From assembly GCA_964017195.1 (NCBI GenBank), contig OZ024896.1, forward strand, positions 3,860,487 to 3,924,486: DNA of 64,000 nt. The letters run 5' to 3'. This DNA is from Siderastrea radians (taxonomy: Eukaryota > Cnidaria > Anthozoa > Scleractinia > Rhizangiidae). Both the position numbers and the translations under genes were made by a program. The notes under the pieces are model-generated. The model was not told where the DNA came from, did no database searches, and saw only the letters and a list, made by a program, of their open reading frames with translations. This document shows, piece after piece, positions 36,610-64,000 of this stretch. Numbering within the stretch: position 1 is the stretch's first letter; each line of letters opens with the position of its first letter.

Positions 36610-37811
36610 TAACCTGCGATCAGGCTCTATTTTCGTTTCGGTCGGTGAAACATTCAGGCGGAACGGGTGAAACGAAAAATAGAGCCTGATACAATCCTTC
36701 TACAGAAAGTCTGCCGCCCACTTTTTTGATTGATTGACATTCAACAAAACAGCCAATCAAAATTTGTTCTGCTTGCACGCTCCTCGGTATGCAAATTTCC
36801 CATAACGGCATTCGCAAAAAGTCCCCAAATGTCGGCAAAAATAAGAAAATCACAGGCTACGATAAATCTTGGCAGTAGCGCTCAGACTTACACCTTGAAG
36901 GAACGCGCTCCGGTATTTTAAATAGTTGCTCTGTCTGAGCTGAAACTGCATGAAAATTCAGAACACGACGAGGTTGTCATGTACCAAAATATGCTGCATG
37001 TTTGAATCCTTTCTCATTTCAGGTGGTATCCAGAAATATTCTCCACATTAGTAACACTGAATGAATACACAGAAACTGCATGAAAATTCAGAACACGACG
37101 AGGTTGTCATGTACCAAAATATGCTGCATGTTTGAATCCTTTCTCATTTCAGGTGGTATCCAGAAATATTCTCCACATTAGTAACACTGAATGAATACAC
37201 AGAAAGTCTTTATTACTTAGGTAAAAATAAATACAGCATCTCGCTGAGTGCGGCTCTCGCTAAACATCAGTTTACCGTTAAGTTTACCGAATTATCGGTT
37301 GACTTGTTGATCACTCCTGGCGAAAGATACTAGTCCCTCTGCAGTTCGTTTTGTTTCGTAAAACGCGGAAACAGCCACTACTCTGCTTTTATTTTCAATA
37401 CTAGCTGAAAGCCTTCAAATGAATATTTCGAGACACGATGCGACAAAACGGGATGCGTACTTCACTGTTGCTGTACTTCTCTGCTCCGAGTGAGAAAGAG
37501 CTTGCTTCAAACCGGACGCCATTCTCGGGAGAGAAAGAAATGATGGCAATTCTCCTAGAACGACGAGAATATCTTTCAGCGACACGTTTACCTCGGCAGA
37601 CTTGTTCCTTGGCGATGGCGGTCGGATCGAAAATTTACTTCCGTTGACAGCTCTATTGTTAAAGGGCCAATCAGATTGCGAGATCCCTCGGCCAAAATTT
37701 GGCCGCCGTGCACGAACTCTTGTGAGAGATTGAATCATGGCCCTATTTTAGCGAGCGACCCACGTAAGAGAATATGAGAGCCATGCTAAAATTCGGCCTG
37801 ATCGCAGGTTA
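36610..37811. mobile_element. Mutator-like element with 9-bp target duplication
   Basis: The ends are TAACCTGCGATCAGGC and its inverse, 16 bp. GTTTGAGTC occurs immediately outside both ends (36601-36609 and 37812-37820); nine bases is the usual target duplication of Mutator-like elements. 36155-36237 is a related copy of the target without the insert (cgttttatgtttgaggc then gtcgctcagtgttcatgaaa), matching the sequence on both sides of the element. No transposase frame was found, so the 1,202-bp element is non-autonomous. It contains an exact 130-bp tandem duplication and a short hairpin built on caggctctattt. Confidence 0.88.
36942..37201. repeat. Exact tandem duplication of 130 bp
   Basis: 36942-37071 and 37072-37201 look identical by eye, each starting gaaactgcatgaaaattcag and ending gaatgaatacaca. 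It lies inside the Mutator-like element. The identity suggests a very recent event or an assembly artefact. Confidence 0.9.
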
Positions 37812-38457
37812 GTTTGAGTCAAGAAACCATTTGCTCAGCACTCATAAAACAGAAGAAATGCATGCTGCTATAGATAGTTTATGCAACGTGAGTTGTAAAG
37901 AAACTCGGCATAATTACACAAAATTTGAAACTTCTAAAAACACAGTTTAGGTTCCTCGTTCAGAGAGAGTCTAAGTACCATTGGAAAGTATAATCTTTCT
38001 CGCAGCTGTTTTCCACAACTCCGTGTTGTCTTTGCAGTACTGGTCGATCGGTCTTAGGGTCGACTTAATTTCATGTCGAGGTAGCGTTTAGAATATTGGA
38101 TATTTAGAAAACACAGACATAACTTTCAAGTGAAATAAATATTCTTAGCTCAAGTTGAGTGATGCAGACTAACTCAATTTTCGCGCAATTATGTCCAAAC
38201 AAAGAATGAAGCGCTTGAGAACCAATCAGGGTTGGTAGAGAGCTGGCAAGTTTGGTTAAAAACGACGCGGAAGACAGTACTTTACATATGAATGATTTAC
38301 CTATCCATTTCACCTATCCACTTTACACATAAAGGGGTTATTGTATTTGAATACAATAGGGATTGGTATTAGTAATGAGATGACGTCATTGCCTAGCCAC
38401 TTTACCTATCCCTACCTATCCTTAGCTATCCACTAACCGTGCTTATCTTTAACATCC

Positions 38458-41108
38458 TTTACTACTGAAATGACTTAAGAAATGTGAAAATAATCTTTCA
38501 ATATAACAAGGTAAATTTCATTTTCTTTCCTTTTTAAAATTCAACCACAAATGGAGAAGCAACCAATCATCTTTGTGCTGGTAAAATACAAGTTCCTCAG
38601 GAAAAGAAAAAGTTTTTTTCTGCAAACCAAAGGCACTTGGCAGATATGTTTCCATCAGCTTGTCTGGCATAAAAAAAGTGTATCCCTTTGTCAGGTAGAG
38701 GTTTTTCCGACTTATATATCAAGTAAGTGTTTGCACATTTTCTCCAAGTTTTTGATTTTTGTTTAGCGTACAATTGTTTGTTCAACTCACAAGATTTTGC
38801 CGATAGGATGAACTGTTTTCCTTCAATAATACTTACTTTATATACAATCAAAAATATTGTTTTCCTGCTCTGGAAACATGATTTAAAAAAAAGTAATAAA
38901 ATATTTCCTGACTCAGAGCACAAGAAAAAGTTTTAAACTGTTAAAATGGGATATTTTGTTCGGACCAACCGAACTTCATCAGCCACATTGTGCGGTTATG
39001 CAAAGCGATGTTTGTTGTGCCAATGTTTATCGTGTTTTCAAACAATCAGTTAAACAACTTTTAGAAAGAAAATCAACATTCGAAAACATTATTTACCGTA
39101 CTGTAGCGTTTTGCCAGGTCTTGTTAAATCGATTTGAAGTCCGCGGTTCGGTTTAAATCGGCGCCTCCATATTTACAAGTAGACTTTGACTTACTTCTTG
39201 GACGTTTCGATGCTTCTCCAACTCCATTCCTGCTAGTATTTAAGCTTTAATCATTACAAGCGATGTTTGTCCTGGTTGACCACATAAGTTCTTTGGTTTC
39301 GCATCATGAACTCGTCAATTGTGTCATTGTTTGTCGTGTTTTCAATAGTTGTTTCGTTCAAGAAGTGCTCGTTTCGCTCATATAAGTTCGACAAGTTCGA
39401 CAAATAAGATGACATTTACTCATTTTGAGGTCACTTTCCAGCAAGCTGGAATTTATATACCCCCTGTGAGCTTGAGGGGTCGAAGAGCAAATGCTCATCT
39501 CCGCGTCATGTTTAGCGTCTGGACGAGTCAAAAGCTCAGTGTCTAAGTTGGTCATAGTTCTGTACTAATATGAAACATTCGAAGCCCACTTGAAACCACC
39601 TTTCAAGTCTTCGTGTCTTCAAGTCCACTTGAAAACACGCTCAGCACTCAGTGGGTGTGGACTTTGATCACAGGAGCCTTCGAGAACACTCGATCTGCGA
39701 CAATTGTCGTTTTGATATCGGGCGCTCTCGTGCGGGGCCGACTAATTACGAAACGTGTCTTCACCTGAGTGACTGAGTGACATATTTGCATATCGCAATG
39801 CCCACAAAAACCCGTTTCTACGCTACGCGTATCCACGAGTTAAAAAAGCACGACTAAGTACTTTTTTGTTCCCTGTTTGGAAAAAAAATTGGCTCTCTCT
39901 TGCTCATTAACAAATTTTAACTATTCATAGGAGATGGCTCACTTTTGCTCACTTAGAAATTGCTCAATGGCAAATGTTAAATATTCATAGGCGATATTCT
40001 CCGTGTTCATAAGGTCTCTAGCTTTGACACCTTCCATAATGTTCAAGCATTCACACTCTTTTTTTTAATCCCAAGCTTTCTTTTTTGGGCTAAAACCTGC
40101 TGTCATCTTTCGGTGAGACAAGTACACTTTTTAGGGGTAAAACTCTTTTAATAAAATATAAAATATAGCACAATATAAACTACACTACTAGAATAAAATA
40201 TTTTTCTCTAATATAATAGCAATCATATAGAAATGTTGTAAATGGTTTGGTACTACAAAAATATATCTATATTTGTATTCATCTCTACATATTTAATTTT
40301 TTATGTACTATTTTGCAAAAACATATTTTTTTATAAAATCACATTCTGTTGGAAAAATTTAAAAGCTTTTGAATACAATCAAAACAGCAATAAACAAACA
40401 CAAGTTAACTTCAATATAAAAGCAACATGAAAAAAATCTCAATAAAACTATAGGTAATAACACATGCAAAATTTTATACAAAATACGTAATGAGTATTGA
40501 CTGAAAAAAAATTCCATTTTAACGCTATTATATAGCTTAACATTGAGTGTGCAAACTATTTGGTTTGTAATTGGTCACCAAAAATAACTGCCCCACTTTT
40601 GAAACCAATTAATAAAACCAATAGTAATAAAACCAAAACCAGCAGTAACTGACTCACACATTGTCACGCGATTGAAGCTTGATGCGCTCGAGTTCTCATT
40701 GGTTCATTGTGTTGTTTACGCCTGCTGTGATTGACCAGAGTAGTTACTTTGGTTGTGGTTTTTCAACAAACGTAAATGGAATCTCGTGTGGGGGTATCCT
40801 TACTTTAAGCCAGTCACATACCTACATGAACACCCTTCACATAAACGACCACGCCAGGTTTATCTACATAAATATTCCCACTAATTAGATAATATCTTAC
40901 AGACCTAAACCAACTTGTTGACCTAAGAATTATTTTACGACTTCAAATTCTATAGTCTCTTTCATCTTGAGCGATCAAAATGAGCGTTAATTTTACATTA
41001 AACTATTTCAAATTTGTTAGCCTTTTTCAAAGGCACACTTTTGAACAAAACACTAATTGAAAATAACCAACTTTAAGATCATGAAAATATCTGCCTCGTC
41101 CACCTGTT
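38458..41108. other. A/T-rich sequence downstream of the RPTP gene
   Basis: The stretch 40140-40620 is strongly A/T-rich. 39890-40010 contains two direct copies of ttgctca..aaattttaactattcatagg-like sequence. No exon-like frame was found. The 3' untranslated region of the RPTP transcript should begin just below 41109. Confidence 0.5.
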
Positions 41109-63849
<22,741 letters not shown>

Positions 63850-64000
63850 CTGAAATAGAAACACATCACAATCATAGTTCAGTGTAATTACAGTGTTACG
63901 CGCTGTACCGTTCCCACTTGCACACAGTTTTTTTTTGTCAGTTTTTGACAACTCTTAGATAGCTTCCGTTGAAGCTAAACTATGAGAACAGGAGTCGCGA

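Larger units (their letters stand above)
34760..38457. mobile_element. Pair of inverted 165-bp repeats, possible 3.7-kb element
   Basis: 34760-34923 and 38293-38457 are inverted copies sharing ttagtggatagctaaggata, ggtagggatag and ggataggtgaaat, at roughly 80 percent identity by eye. The left arm begins a few bases after the AGTA of the previous element. The arms may be the TIRs of a 3.7-kb element or two separate MITEs in opposite orientation; no shared flanking duplication was seen. Between them lie foldback sequences and the Mutator-like element. Confidence 0.55.

Overview
The window is a stretch of animal nuclear DNA, most likely from an anthozoan and probably a stony coral. The reasons are many short exons with canonical GT/AG introns, a receptor tyrosine phosphatase with Ig and fibronectin modules, a decayed discoidin/fucolectin lectin gene, a Crypton-type tyrosine-recombinase relic, and abundant foldback MITEs and tRNA-derived SINEs. 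Nothing prokaryotic or viral was seen. The species call is inference; no database was searched.

Right part (41.1-63.9 kb, minus strand): one large gene, a receptor-type protein tyrosine phosphatase. I assembled 29 coding exons by reading splice sites and keeping the phase. They join without a break into 1,433 codons plus a stop: one Ig-like domain, six fibronectin type III domains, a membrane-proximal segment, one transmembrane helix, an arginine-rich stop-transfer segment, a catalytic domain D1 with intact WPD loop and [10 protein letters not shown] loop, and a second domain D2 whose WPD loop reads WAE and whose P-loop is preceded by Gln. The 5' end (signal peptide and any further Ig domains) lies beyond 64 kb. 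The introns hold a 14-unit 106-bp minisatellite, a 1.16-kb TIR element, a tRNA-derived SINE, foldback elements and a partial duplication of the exon that carries the D1 catalytic cysteine.

Middle part (29-39 kb): a broken plus-strand gene with a discoidin (F5/8 type C) and a fucolectin domain, followed by a cluster of DNA transposons. One of these is a Mutator-like element with a 9-bp target duplication; an unoccupied relative of its target lies 0.4 kb away.

Left-middle part (17.8-24.5 kb): a Crypton/DUF3504 tyrosine-recombinase pseudogene on the minus strand. It is split by a 3.2-kb TTAA-flanked element, which is itself split by a 1.8-kb element with CGCAAGAAC subterminal repeats. A reversed copy of the TTAA element lies just upstream.

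Left part (0-17 kb): mostly repeats and gene-poor DNA. It holds three related 79-nt first exons encoding a signal-peptide-like sequence (4.25, 6.24 and 10.1 kb). One joins in frame to a downstream exon to give a 105-residue predicted secreted protein; another has lost its ATG and gained a stop. There is also a 1.7-kb palindrome.
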